A DNA stretch of 64,000 nucleotides, from NCBI GenBank assembly GCA_019843655.1, contig JACDQD010000003.1, positions 8,310,925 to 8,374,924 of the forward strand, in the 5' to 3' direction. Every line of letters begins with the position of its first letter. The first letter of the stretch is position 1. The notes under the pieces were generated by a model that saw only the letters and a list, made by a program, of their open reading frames with translations, was not told the origin of the DNA and made no database searches. Shown here one piece after another: positions 14,221 through 28,061 of the stretch. Source of the DNA: Lethocerus indicus (lineage: Eukaryota; Arthropoda; Insecta; Hemiptera; Belostomatidae). A program made the position numbers and the translations under genes.

Positions 14221-14903
14221 CCCAACGAACTTTAGTTAAGTACATTTCCGCACCACCCTCAAGGGGCGCTAGTTTATCGGTACAAGTGCACCCAATGAAC
14301 TTTAGTTAAGTACATTTCCGCACCACCCTCAAGGGGCGCTAGTTTATCGGTACAAGTGCACCCAATGAACTTTAGTTAAGTACATTTCCGCACCACCCTC
14401 AAGGGGCGCTAGTTTATCGGTACAAGTGCACCCAATGAACTTTAGTTAAGTACATTTCCGCACCACCCTCAAGGGGCGCTAGTTTATCGGTACAAGTGCA
14501 CCCAATGAACTTTAGTTAAGTACATTTCCGCACCACCCTCATGGGGCGCTAGTTTATCGGTACAAGTGCACCCAATGAACTTTAGTTAAGTACATTTCCG
14601 CACCACCCTCAAGGGGCGCTAGTTTATCGGTACAAGTGCACCCAACGAACTTTAGTTAAGTACATTTCCGCACCACCCTCAAGGGGCGCTAGTTTATCGG
14701 TACAAGTGCACCCAATGAACTTTAGTTAAGTACATTTCCGCACCACCCTCAAGGGGCGCTAGTTTATCGGTACAAGTGCACCCAATGAACTTTAGTTAAG
14801 TACATTTCCGCACCACCCTCAAGGGGCGCTAGTTTATCGGTACAAGTGCACCCAATGAACTTTAGTTAAGTACATTTCCGCACCACCCTCATGGGGCGCT
14901 AGT
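14221..14903 (+). repeat. 70-bp tandem repeat array 1, ten units
   Basis: Units start at 14221, 14291, 14361, 14431, 14501, 14571, 14641, 14711, 14781 and 14851, period exactly 70; the last stops after 53 bases. The units are almost identical: the only variation I see is C or T in cccaaYgaac (C in units 1 and 7) and aa or at in ctcaWgggg (at in units 5 and 10). The left flank keeps a scrap of the E-family inner arm (agttaatcggtgc). A 21-base palindrome (aaaagacttt-t-aaagtctttt) sits at 14167-14187. There are no arms on the right. No ORF spans the array. The monomer is the one in array 2 and in the hairpin E3. Confidence 0.97.
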
Positions 14904-16621
14904 ACTATTGATTATTAGGCAGTGTGTGCCTGGGTTGAATTGGATTCTTGGTTGGAAATTATTTTGGCGGCATAAAGAATAGTTAATAGTCGTTATAGTT
15001 TTATTATTTACATATAGTTATTACAAACAACTCCAATATTGTTCAATATTTAATAATTATCAATATAACTCATATTGTCAAACCAGTGGACCAAGGTCGT
15101 CTTGTATACAAGAACACTATAATTATTGTATAATATCGTATTATAATATTTTCATTTACTTGTATAATATATAAATTACATTTTTCCCTACCTGGACATT
15201 ATCTAAGGTATGCATTTATTAATATCATTACATAATTTTTTATAATATATATATAAGTATTTATTTACATACTAAAATCAGTTGCAATATTCTTATGGCA
15301 CGGTTATATAACTAAGATTCTCTTTGGCGTAACTGCAGGCTATGATACCACGAATGGGTGGTTATCAAAATAATTATTACAAACTAAATTAATTTATCAA
15401 GTCCAAAACTAGAGGAACTAGTTTCTATTGCGCTACACTACAATATATCTACCTATTCTTAACTGTATTTTTATAGCTGATTTTTTTTTTATTGAGAAGT
15501 GTGCCACTATAAATCCATTGTTACCTACTAATCTACATTGCACTTTACCAAGCAGCTCACAGCTGTAACGAAAACTTAATTTACAAATTAGTAAGGTATT
15601 TATATATTTATTTACAGATCAACGTGTATTTGGCACATAATTGTACGTTATCTCTTTTGTGTAAGTCTAACGTTTTTTGGTTACATCACACTTACCCCCT
15701 CGAATATAATAGAGCGGTCTCCGTTTTCGGATCGTATTTTCGGTTTACAATTCAACGCTACAGAAATTACAGTATAAATTATTCATCACACATCCTGCAG
15801 TCTAAGTTGATTTTAGTTTACACAAAACTACGAACTTTATCTCAATTTTCTAAACAGTTATCCAGGTTCGGTGTTAACGTTATTGCGGATTTAAAGAATA
15901 TTAACGTAGTAAGAAACCTACTTTACCGAACCTTATTTTTACTATGCGTGTCAGAACTCAACATTGATAAATGTTTTAATAGCTATTTATAGTGTCGTAA
16001 TCCTTTCGTCATTTTTATTGTATTTGTAAAACTGATTATTGGCCGATTCTGGATTTCATTTTAGCGTGCTGTTGAATGTCCAGTATTGGGCTATACACCG
16101 TACTCAGGCTTCTGGGAGTTATCTCTCGTCATATTAATTACAGTCAATATAAAGTTTCATCGTACATTTGAGAAAGTATACTCTATTTGCTGTTTTAATT
16201 TACGATTGTTAAGCAGTATCAGCGTTTCCCTTCCTTATTGCGGATGGATTTTAAACGATTTTAGATCGTGATTATCATTCGAAAGCGTTGTTACAAGAAT
16301 TAAACCCCTAAATCTTATCCGATCTGGATAAGTCGCGTGCAAGCTGTCGGAAGGTTATTTATTTCCTGTCGAGCGTCGAACTAGACAGCAATAATGATCG
16401 AATATAATATTTAATATAGACTTTAGATGAGAAAGACACTATATTAATTTAGTGTTACAGTCATGACGGATAGTTCGGTTTCACTACAAAGATCGGTACA
16501 ACGCGTTTAGGCCATAACGAGCGTTGATGTTTTAGGTATTAGAATCGAAATTTATGTAAGTGAAATACATTCCGTATCAAGCTTCGGTGTATAAACGGCA
16601 ATAAGAGCTGGAAATACGTCG
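14904..16621. other. AT-rich intergenic DNA below Drgx
   Basis: From the end of array 1 to the candidate poly(A) signal. Strongly AT-rich to about 15.6 kb. A 122-codon plus-strand ORF (15624-15992) has no domain or repeat and is taken as chance. No RNA gene seen. Confidence 0.5.
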
Positions 16622-16627
16622 TTTATT
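16622..16627 (-). terminator. Candidate poly(A) signal of Drgx
   Basis: AATAAA on the minus strand, about 80 bases past the Drgx stop codon. A second AATAAA lies at 16358-16363. Either could end the transcript; transcript data would decide. Confidence 0.45.
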
Positions 16628-16706
16628 ATGTAGTAATAGATGAAAGCCGAATAGATATTGTGAGCTCGGGTCTCGGATCGGCCGGTCGTTTCGTTCGCCG
16701 AAGGAA

Positions 16707-17035
16707 TTACTGATGTTCGGGCGATGAGGATACGACGGGCGGAGAGGGCTCCGGGGGCTTCCTGGAGAGGGCGTGCTGGAGGGAGCTGAGGGAGGGCAGC
16801 TGGAGGACGGGCAGTTGGGACAGGGCGTGCTGCTGGAAGCTGTGGTGGAGGCTGTGGAGGAGGGCGGCCGAGTGCTCCTGGGCCTTCCGTCTCAGGTCGG
16901 CCACGCTGGTGCTCCTCTGGTCACTGCCGGCGCCGCCCCCGCCTCCGCCCCCGCCACCGCCTCCCGCCCCACCGCCCGCACCCTCGCTCAGCGAAGGAGG
17001 CTTCACCGGGCAACACGGGCACAGACCCGGCAGTC
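16707..17035 (-). CDS. Drgx: Drgx last coding exon (CPCC motif, poly-Gly, OAR domain, stop)
   Basis: 329 coding bases, with acceptor atatttgttgcag and a TAA stop at 16707-16709. Residues: [17 protein letters not shown], then eleven consecutive glycines (residues 284-294), then [18 protein letters not shown], the OAR domain, then a Leu/His/Ser-rich tail ([20 protein letters not shown] and others) ending SSPEHQ. Known: OAR is a C-terminal module of several paired-class proteins that modulates transactivation. Vertebrate DRGX has a Cys-rich CSCC just before its OAR, so CPCC supports orthology. The glycine run is encoded by mixed GGN codons rather than one repeated codon. Confidence 0.93.
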
Positions 17036-20000
17036 CTGCAACAAATATACAACTTAATTTAAAGCTTTGTTCACGGGCCGTCGACACTTATATTCTAGGG
17101 CAGCTATTTGCAAACTGGGAGGTACGCCTCCCCAGGGAAGAGCGGCTGACTTCAAAGGAAGGTGCAAACAGTTTAATGAAAATATAATTTTCGTAAAGCG
17201 CATAAAAGCGTTCGAACTAATAAAATATAAATAAATAATCAAGCAATTAAAAAGATACGCTATAAATCCTCATAAATACGGATTTGTGGAGCGTTTTAAT
17301 AACAAAAATCAGTTTGTTAACCTACTAAACCTACTTAAGATAAGTAGTTCGCCTATAGTAGGAACTGCTACCGGCAGTTTCCGATCGGAAAGAAACCGGA
17401 AAGATTGTTTTTCGCGGCCGGTTAATTTCGCGGAGCGGTCATTGTTTATTTATCCTCTAAGCTGGAAACCGGTTGAAAAATGGAATTACTTTCCCCTTCC
17501 TGAGTGGCTTCGGGCGTTAAGTTTGTTATTGGGGCGACCGCTCGGCGTCGAGATGGGAAGATAACTGGATAACGCGGGCCGTGTACGTGAACGGGCGTCG
17601 CGGGGTAGTTAGCCAAATTGCTTTATGAGGAAGTGAAGACGGGGGAGGGCTGCCGAGCCCCCACTTCATCCCCGTATCGGGTTTTCAGACATCCGCCATA
17701 CATACTCGCCGCCTCCGCCTCCGCCTCGGGTAATACTATTCAATTAGGCCCCGCCTCATACTTCCCGGTAGTATCACGAAATGAATATGACTCATTTCAT
17801 AGATATAAACGCCTTATGTTATTACGTTTCATACTCTCCTCACACAGCCGTCGCGGATACGATAGGATTACGGAATTAGAAACACGCAAACTGGATATAT
17901 AGGAAGAAGCCCATATTTCGATTATTCATTATAAGGCGTATAGTATTTTATTACCCTAATTTGTAATGTAACAACTGTCAGTTCGGCTGTCATTCAACGG
18001 AGAATCAGTGTCTTTTTACACATTAGTGTTATACTGAGAATTAGGACGGAGAAGAATTAAATAAGTCACTCGAAGAGTAGTTTTAAAATGTACCTCTGAA
18101 CTGATTTAACTCTAAAGATGAGGAACTTATTCCGTTACCACTTTTCCAGTACACTGAAAAGGTTTTCCTCGGATTACTACTTCGATAACAGACATTTGGC
18201 TGATCGATTCGGGAGGCTTCTCAATTATCTATATTAGCCGCCTCGGGGGATTATAGGACGGTCGAGTTTTGGGTTGGCTTAGCTGGGAGGGGGGCTGGGG
18301 AGGAGTGGGTACTAAGTCTATAAAGTCAACGCGTATGAGTGTGGAGGAATCAAGTTAAAGGCTTTGCGGGCACCTGGGGCCCGTCCTATCCTCCAGAGAT
18401 TTATCGAATCAACCTCCTCCCCGGTAGAGCTCCCCTAATTCGTATTTATACCCTTCCGTCGGCCACCGACGACGACGCCAGAAATTTATTGCATAATCAA
18501 AATGTATTAAAGAGAGATAGAGGCTCCTCTCTCTCTCTCTTGCTCCGGCCGCCTCCCTGTATAGGAAAACGGGATTAGGCTAATTGCGATAACGTCTTGT
18601 TTGCCGGACGTCTATTGGTATTAATAGTCCGGTTATTTTACCCTTCCCATCGGGTTCCTTCCATTACCGTTATACGAAGGCCCGTATTTCGCCCACCAGA
18701 CCTCTTTGTCTTATTCAAAAATTCCTTCTCTCTCTCACTCTCTCTCTTTCTCTCCAGTTTCGCCGCTATAAATTTGTCACCGGCAATTGGGTTTTATGGC
18801 TACAGTGTAAGGGAAATGTCGTTATTTCAAATTATGGCCACCCAACCCGTATTATGTGATAGAGTATAATGTTAATCCTTCTCAAGCTAAAATAAATAAA
18901 TAGGGAATACCTCATTTCAAAAAAAAATGAGGAACCCATATTAAAATATTATTCGTTATATTATTTATTTCTGTGCCTCAATAACACTTTACAATAAGAA
19001 TTTTCTAATTTGCTCTTTCCCCATAGTCTCTAGAAAGTAGAGCAATTTTATTCATTTCCTGTTGGAAATTCAATGGGGTACCCTTCATTCTAAAATCATC
19101 AAACAGTTCTCATCATATTTTTGTTCTTAACGTAAAGGTAAATTGTGTTTAAAAACTACGTTCCACGAATTAAACGTACCAATACAGAATTATTAATTTA
19201 CCTCCGTGTTATTAATTTATGCACACGGATTCGTGGCGTTTGCCAAAGTTGGGCCTTTTATGAAATTGTCCTCCTATTTCCTACCGCCTATGTAAATAGG
19301 GACGAATTTCGAGTGAATTTTCCCGTTCACATTTAATTGAAACCTGCGATCAATGGCCGACGTTATAATTTCGCGGGCGGAGAGTTTGAAATAGACCGAA
19401 TACGGACGGGACCGGACAGGCGAGGGCGAATTTTTCTCTATTTACGTATGCGACGGTTTATTATGAGAGCATAGTTAATTTCGGCCCCGGGAAATTATTG
19501 GGGAACATTTGCTTTTGATGGACGTTAATGTCACTTATAATTAATTCCGTGTATGGGGCGACGGTGATTTCTGTGGCGCGGTGTGTGACGCGGGCCCCCC
19601 ATCAGGTGTGCGGTACCACCCTCACCCCTCACCCATCACCCCTCACCCCTCACCTAACTACACCAACACCAGATCTGATAACGAACCAAATGAACTCTCT
19701 AAACGCCCGTTTTATTTCGAAATTGCCGATTGGACGGCCGGGCGCCGGCAGTCACCGCATTTCAAAGCAATCGGTAAACTGAAAATTGCGGTCGATTATA
19801 CCGCCGGTCGCGATTGGTTGATTGGGGACCGATGGGGGTTTGAATTGGGTCCGATTGGCTGATTATAGGCCGATATATAGAGAGGCAACTGGCCGCCAGG
19901 GATAGCTTGATTACCGCCTAACGTTGTTAAGAATCGATACAGGTTGCCGACCAAAAACCAATAGGAATCAACGGCGGATTGGTATTGGCCGAAGAACAAT

Positions 20001-23000
20001 GGTTATTGCTATCGGTTCCAATGGTGTTACCACTCCCGTTGTCACGGGCGGGAATGCGGAAAATACTGTTAATAACTAAAACGAAAGAAATTAAGAACTA
20101 TACGAAGGTAGATTGCAATACTATTGTACGGAGTTCAGTTTTATTGTTAAGATAATAATAAAGATCGGTGTTGACAAATTTCAACATTTATCTATCGTAT
20201 AAAAATAACGTAAATTGTCAAAAAAATCTGTTAGAGGTTTTTGTGAAAATTCGTAGTAGTTAAAGGAATAAGCACCTAACGCCATAGGCCCGCCCCTCGA
20301 GCTCTACTGCGGCGGACAAATATGGCTGCCACGCTTACGAACCAGTTATGACAAATAACCCAGCGAAGGTACAATGGCTGGTGATTCGTCGAGTTTATTA
20401 CTATTAATACTATTATAATTAAATACTGAAATTAATAATATCAGCTTGATCTTACCTTTGAGAGCCGGGAAGAGTGGCGGCGGGAACTGTGAAGCCAGAT
20501 GCGGAGGAAAGAAGAGCGGAGGATTGCGAGCACCGTCGCCGACTGGACGGAACCCGCCTCTGAAACATAAACAAAACTTATCATAGATATGCGGGTTTAG
20601 TTTCGGCAAAATTTCGGGACAGTCCTTGTTCATTCATTCATTCTAAGTCAATGTTCGTTACGTATTCAGCGCGGCATATCCAAAGACGAAAACGCCGAGG
20701 TGGAAATGTATTAATAGATCGGTGAGCTCTAAGTCTGGGAATGGTCGGGCGCGAAGAAGAGTATTCCTGTCGAAGAAAATCAGGGCGGAAAACGAGACGG
20801 CGGCCCGTGAAAATGGTGGTCACCTCCGCTGTGGAGGCCGGAAGAGCACTCGACCCCATTAAATCTCCTATCGAGAGGGGCAGTACCGCGTTTAAATCCC
20901 GGACAGGGCCCAAACATAGTCAGACAACCATTATGACCGCCTTGGTGACTGCCTTCATTCCCCCACACTTCTCGATAAAATATCCATCGAGATAAAAAAA
21001 TCATTTAACCATCATATCTAAAAGTTCCTTTCCGTACGTCAAAGCATACGTATAACTAGGATTCAAATGATGTTTTTGAAGTTTCAATAGACTTTATCAA
21101 TCATTCATCTTTCCAGAACCGAACGCTAAAAGTAATATTGTCACATTGTTTTTTTGATATTTTCATTTCTTGAACATTTAATAATCCGATGTCGTTAATG
21201 TCCGAACATCGCTTTTATCATTTAATGCCAATACCGGACGATCTAGGATTTAATTCCCGATTTCGTTAAATATCTCCAATTAATTCAATTATAAATATAT
21301 AATTTAACCAGGGAATATAACGTGCTTGCAGAAAATATAAGTTTAACATAATTTAACGTTTTTTGTCTGAGGTAGAAAGTGTGCAGAGCGAAGTCGGAGT
21401 ACAGGATATAAAGTAAGTAGACCGGTGTACGTTATGTGGGTTGGAAATCCCCCGTTCGGGAGACAAACGGAGGCCGACAACCGTGGACGGGGAGGGTCGT
21501 GCATTAGGGCCGAGAAGAGGCCGGGGAATAACAGAGGGAAGGAAATGAAATATCTGGCAAAACGGTTTACTCGTTGGTCGGCGGGCGGGCGGGGCTTTGG
21601 CTGATGGACTCGGTATTGTTCGTCTCTAAACCGGCCCAGGGTATTTCACCATGAATATTTCCTTATCGCGGAGAAAAACCCCCGATTCATCTGATTTCAG
21701 AGCCTTTAGAAAAGCATTAAACCTCCACCCCGCCCCCCCTCATCACCCGTTGGCCGCGGCCCCGTTCCCAACAATCCCACTTACCCTCCCTCCATCCCTC
21801 CCTCACTCCCTCCATCCCTCCTTCTCTCAACAATCTCCTTCATTTTTCAACGAGTCCCAACCTAATGTGGGCGCGGCCGAAAAACATTCTCCCTGAAAAT
21901 TCCCTCTTTCCTATAACAGGTATATGCAAAAGCGACCGGTCCCACCGGCTTCACAAACACCGACGAGGTGAATCAAAATTGGCTGCCGTTGAATCAATTT
22001 AACCTAGACTATGTTCGCTAGTGAAAAAAAATCTGTTTATATCGGATTATTATATCAGTTAGATGAAAATTTCTATAATTTCGTCATCGACATTTTCATT
22101 AGGCACACAACAGAAAGAACGGAATGAGCGGTTTCGGAAAATGGAAATAAAAGTCTATTGAAATTGAAATTACCTATTTAAAAAGGATGATTCGGCGGAC
22201 ACATCATTTCATACGATATGATACTTCGGGACCGCTCTGTAAATTATTTCGGCGTAAATACTGTAGTGTTTAAGTACTGGGGACTTAAAACGGGCGTGTT
22301 GTTTCTCGGGAGGTGTAAGTAATTCCCGGCGGTTACATCCCCCATCCCCGGAAAGTAACGAAGTGTCCTTTGCTCGGTTAAGGGGGTTCTGTGTAGCCGG
22401 TGGGTTGTGTTGGGTGGGGGGTGGAATGGTTTTATTAAAACGCCTTCAAACTGCCAAACCGCCCTCGCCAGACATCACGCCATCCAGCCTCCAGTCGGCC
22501 CCCTAATGGAGACCACCCCACATAAACTGCTTTATTCCTTGTTCCAACTTGTAAAAGCTCTCCCGGCCGCCCCCGCCCCAAAACACATTATCCCATAATT
22601 GTTTTAAGAGGATCTTTACTCTGACATGTTTCTGCCGAACAATTCGATTAAACCCAACCCTCTTAAGTTGTCCTCCGTGTTTTTCGCTCTCTCTCTCTCT
22701 CTCTGCTCCCATAATTTTGTTCCTTGATAAAAACAAACGCCATCCATTACCCGAGTGGGTCCCCTCCTTTGACTGAATTATTAATTTTAAGTTTTCTCCG
22801 CGTTTTATTGACCCGACGTAAAGACTCTCGGACGTCGTCGATCCGCGGCTTTCCCCTTATTTAATTTCTTTCCGTTATGGTTTCTAATAAACGTTGGATC
22901 CTCCGTCTGTGTTGAGCCCGACACCTATTAAATGTCATGAAATTCTTAGAAGGCAAAATATAAAAAAAAAATTTTAATCCGATAAAAATCAGTATTAATT

Positions 23001-26000
23001 AAATAGTTCCCACGAGCGCTATCCAGTTAATTGGAAGCAGTAATATGTCATTAATTAGTCCCAGTAGATTACGTCCTCATATCCAGTAGGTGTACTGTAC
23101 ACCTCGGGTGCCCAAGATACCAGCGATGAAATATTCTTTACATATTGCCGGGTTCTCATTATTTGTAAGTGACGATCAAAATAGAAGTTATAATCGGAAT
23201 AATTATAATTATCGGAAAATCGCGTAATTTTAACACATCGACAGTGTATTTTAATTTTTTAAGGGGATCTACTACGAATATCGAAATGATAATACTTGGG
23301 GAAAAATTAGTTTTGTGTTTAGATTATATATAACGAATTGAAGATCAACGGCAGATCTATATCCGACATCTTTCCTGGTGAAAAGCCGTACCAAGGTGAG
23401 TGGAAGCGCCGGTGAGGGCTGATCTGAAATTAATGCACTCTCTAGACCCATTTCTGAGTCATTTACATCTGAAACCTGTCTAGTGTTTGGGTCGGTTGCA
23501 AAGCAGGGCTGGCTAATGTATACGTGATAAGGTGACAAATCTGGGCCCTTTTGAGCTTTGATCAGGCCCTAATCCGTCCCTTTAATCGAGTAAAGCCCCC
23601 TCCCGTGCTTGCGGCCTGGCGCCCCGCCTCCATTATTAAATATAAGCCGCCGTCCTATGGCTACATTATTTAATAAGCTAATTACGGGGAACACGTACAC
23701 ACCGGCTAGACCGTTAATACGGGGGATCTCCCACACTGATTTACCTTCATCCCGTATCCCCACTTGTCTCAAACCAGCGTATTCTCCCATCAAGACACCA
23801 CTCATCATCCCACAACTCCACTAATCGTTTTTTACATTTCTATCATCCCCAGAAGTAGGATGCTCCAAAAACACAGGGTGAAAGTAACGCATTTCACTCT
23901 ACTTTTGTATATTGTATATATTTCTTAAGTTATTTAGAAGAAAATGTTATTTTCAGCAACGGGAATGTGGGCAATGCGTTCGGCATAAATTGAGGCCAAT
24001 ATGTCACAAACATAATTCGATCAAACAGCCGTTTACATAAACCGATTTCCTATCTGACGGTTGTATTGCCGGGATATATGTACAGGGGTAGAGTAAATTT
24101 CTGTAATTGTGACTCGAAACTTTCCTTCGGACGTTGAGCAGTTGTATAAACCGTGTCGAAATAATGGCCGGGGCTGTAGTGGCGGCAACTAAACTGTAAG
24201 GGAGGAAGTGTAGACGGCAATTTAGTTGTGCAGTAGTCCTTCCCCCTCCACAGTTCGCGTCCTTTAGCGGGCTGAAACTGGGAAAGAAATAAGTGTAGAA
24301 GGAAGCAGCCAGTAAATCAGCTGGGAGGAGGGTGCCAGGGGGAGGTGCTCGTGAAACCGGCCAGTTTATAAGGTTTTATTTAGCCCTTATGTTCTTAACA
24401 GGGCGGGCGGCCATTACGGGCCCGAGTTCCGGCCCTGACGCAACTCCCGGCTAAATGGCACGGAACCCTTCCGGTCGCCCCCCCCACCTCCGACCTCTAT
24501 CTCTGTCTCACGTTCGACTCCCATTATCCAGGCGAGTAGAGAAGGGGGGGGGATTAGAGGGGGGGGTGACTCATAATCGCTCCGAGTCCCTTTATCCTGC
24601 CCCAGATTAGGGAGACAGATTTCTTCCTTTAGGAGGCGAAAAGAAGTCTACCTCCCGATCGGTCTCCTCGATTTTCATCGATTTCGCCGATATTTTTTCT
24701 CCCTTTTCCCGGACCGGTATATTTATGGGGTCCGACTCTAAGATATTCTCCCGGCCGGAAATGCCCGGAGCCGTTCTTCTTCAGCGACTTATACGTCGCC
24801 GACAATAAAATCTCGCTAGTCTGGCATCTATACGAATTTAAGAAATAAGTGACTTTACTTTGCTACATGGCTATATCAAGTGTATGGGCGGAACTGAATT
24901 ATTTTACTGGGTATTGGCGTTAAATATTTAACACGATTGTATCCGCATTCGTAATTAAGAATTTTTGTCGTAAAACAGCTTATAATTTTGTATTATTTTT
25001 TAAATAATTTCACTATACACCACAATCGGGCATCTGGGAAAGTAGCATCGATTTAAACATTATACTGGTAATTATATTATCGTTTTCTCGTAGGCTGACT
25101 TTTTGATCGCATTATATCCTGGGATCTGTAAAGGGTATAAAATGACAGGAGACACGGGTCGGAGATGAAGTGGGTGGGTAGGGGGGGTGACCACCCGCAG
25201 AAACAAGAGGAGGCGTGGGTCTCTATGGGCGGTGGAGGCGGCACATTGTGCTAGTGCGAGGCGCACGTGCCGGTGCCCGTGCCGGTGCCGGTGCCGGTGT
25301 GGCAGGCCGGAGGGCACAATGCGTAATTGAGCGGGGCCGGGGTGCTCGGTGGGCGGTCGAGTGGCCCCGCCAAGGGCTGTTTACACTTCCGACTATTATA
25401 GCCGTCGAGGGTGGGCCCACCCCCGCGCGGATAAATCACCGCCCTCCGATTTCCTCCCTCTCGCCGATTTAATTGGGCGGCCGACAGACGTGACGTGCCC
25501 CGGCCATTATCACGACGACAGAGTCGACTGTCCCCAATTGTTTAGAAACAATCCTCCCGACGTTTTCTTCCTTACAGAATAATAAAACCGCTCGCGGAAG
25601 CTTCCCCTCGTTAGAAAAATTAATCCTTAAATATTTTAAAAATTTCGACTTTCGTTATTCTTTATCTCAAATGCTTTTTATAATAAGAAAATATTTCGGT
25701 TTTTCTGATACTAAAATGGACCATTTATAGAGATAGAAACACTCGTTTCACCACGATGAATATCTTGTGACTAATAAACAGCGCGCATCAATATACCAGC
25801 TAAAGAATCTTAACGTTCTACTTAGTTGTACAACAGTCTGTTCGATTATTTGTAGTATTTTTAATAATTTCCATCGAAAAATTGCGAATAAACAAAAGAG
25901 GAAACGATAAAAATCCGTTTGTTATCTGCGTCCTCTTTGATTTTTCTGTTAAATAGAGTATTAATAAATGCGATAGAATCGAATCAAGTCCATCAGTCAA

Positions 26001-27125
26001 TTTCATAATTCTCAGTTAATTCCCGGGCGCCGGCTCATTTCCATACTGTTTCGGTGAGGTCTTAAATGCGGTCAAATCAACTTTGTCGAAGATTATGCAA
26101 AAAATTGGCCACTTTTGCATCTCCTTAGTTGAAAGCGGGCGGAGGCGGCGGCGGATAGGAACTCAGGCCAATTCATTAATTCTTTTAGTCGGTTCTGAAA
26201 ATTATTTATCAGACACTTTCTCTTCACTTAGAGACGCTAAGTTATTCAGGCTACTCCCTCCTTACCTCACTCTCATTCTTTCTCTCTCTTTGCGGGCCTA
26301 TTTGCGGCAATTTCCATTCTTTTTCTTTTTCTTAAAAAAAAGGGAAGAGTGGAAAGATGAGAAAAAGAAGTATTTAATAATAAATTAGCGGAGTAATTTC
26401 ACCCACTCAAGACAAGAGCTTGGAACTCTCCATTAACTATTTTAAAAGTTTTTTTTTAAGATAATATTATGTCGATTATTCACTGCATTGTGAGGAGGCT
26501 CGGTGGCGATGAGGAAAAAAGTTGATCACGGAAAAAGTTTAATCCTAATAATTTTATTAATCGAATCGCGAACTAAAGGAGAAATCCACCGCCAATGCAA
26601 CTATACAGGATTTAGAGCCTACTATGGAACATGGCCTATTGGGAAATGTTCCCAGAAATAGAAAACGAACAGCAACCGTTCCGTTCGGCGCGTTAGCCGA
26701 TTGATTAACATAATCGTTACGCGGAAATGTTTAGAAGAGATATTACTGTTCGGTCTATAAGTAAAAGGGGCGAAAAGTAGTTAATAAAGGAAAGCCGTAA
26801 GAGTGATAGAATAACGAGGTTGGTCACAGGAGAGATCATGAGAATAACAAAGGAGCGAGGGAGCGAGAGGAAGTGATAGGACGGGTACGAGAGCGGGGTG
26901 GAGAGAGCGGAGAATCAGATGGAATTAGTTAGGGCCGAAGTGAGCTCTATGACCAATTACCAGAATTAACCAGTTGAAAACCCATTAATCCATTAGAGTG
27001 AGAGAGACTGATGGAGGCAGAGGGCCCTGTGGGATAGGCCCGGCCCGCCACAACCGGCCAGATCTCCACCGGTTAATATTAATTACTTTGTCGGCCGCTA
27101 CACAGCGCCCCTGCCCCCGCCCCTC

Positions 27126-27156
<31 letters not shown>

Positions 27157-27970
27157 CCCGCTCGCTCCCTCTCTCTTGCTCTCCTTGTTGTCAATGCTGT
27201 TCCACTACTTAACTCATTAAGAGGCATCTGCTGTTCTCCCCGCCCCGCCACCCCTTCAACATCACCCTAAATTAAACCCCTCCTCCCTCTCATCACCGCC
27301 TGGTCCTTCCGTTTTACCGTACGTCCCTATTAATTAGCTTCGGGGTAGAGCTTAACTGCTTGTAGTGAAATGAGGCCGCGAAAATTTTCTTAATTTGTTT
27401 TTAATATTTTTGTCCTGTCCCTTCTACGATTTTGCAGCGCGGTAAGAAGAAGTCGGGGGGCGACAAAGGGAAGGGAATCGAGCCCAGAATCGTCCGGGGT
27501 AAATTACTTCAAATTGAGCCGCGGGAAACTTCCTCGCGGACCGCATAAATGGCTTACTTTGTCTACTCGAGCTGAATTATATAGCACCGGTTGTTTGTGC
27601 TTAATTTATTAGTTATAAACGTGCTAACGCGTTTAACATTTTAGCGTGGAAATGCCATTTATCGATGACTACCTTCGGTGGGTCAGATATCCCTGACTAT
27701 AATCAAATACGATCAAAACTTTTTTTTGTCTACAAAATAGATCATAAATTAATTCTCTGGTGCCTTCGGCTTATTCCAGGTCTCTAAGTGAATGCGTCCG
27801 ATGTCGTTATATCGGTTATAATGAAAGTAGTGGGTATTTTTTCCGCCGTATGGGGCAAGTGGTGCGGGCTGCGGGCTGTGGGCTGTGGGCCAGCGACGGG
27901 GACTAAGTGCCGGCCAACTGGGAAAAGTAAGAATGCAGAGTATTGTATAAAATAAGAGAGGCGTGTAGGA

Positions 27971-28061
<91 letters not shown>

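Noticed and set aside
14221..14903. Regular 70-bp repeats as a CRISPR array
   Set aside because: Units follow each other with no unique spacers, and the genome is eukaryotic.
15624..15992. 122-codon plus-strand ORF below Drgx
   Set aside because: First codon is not ATG, the DNA is AT-rich and no family or motif is recognised.
16773..17187. Plus-strand ORFs antisense to the last Drgx exon
   Set aside because: Shadow frames of the real GC-rich coding exon; the minus frame has the OAR domain.
25215..25472. Ala/Gly-rich and Thr/Gly-rich ORFs
   Set aside because: Arise from the gtgccg hexamer repeat in several frames.
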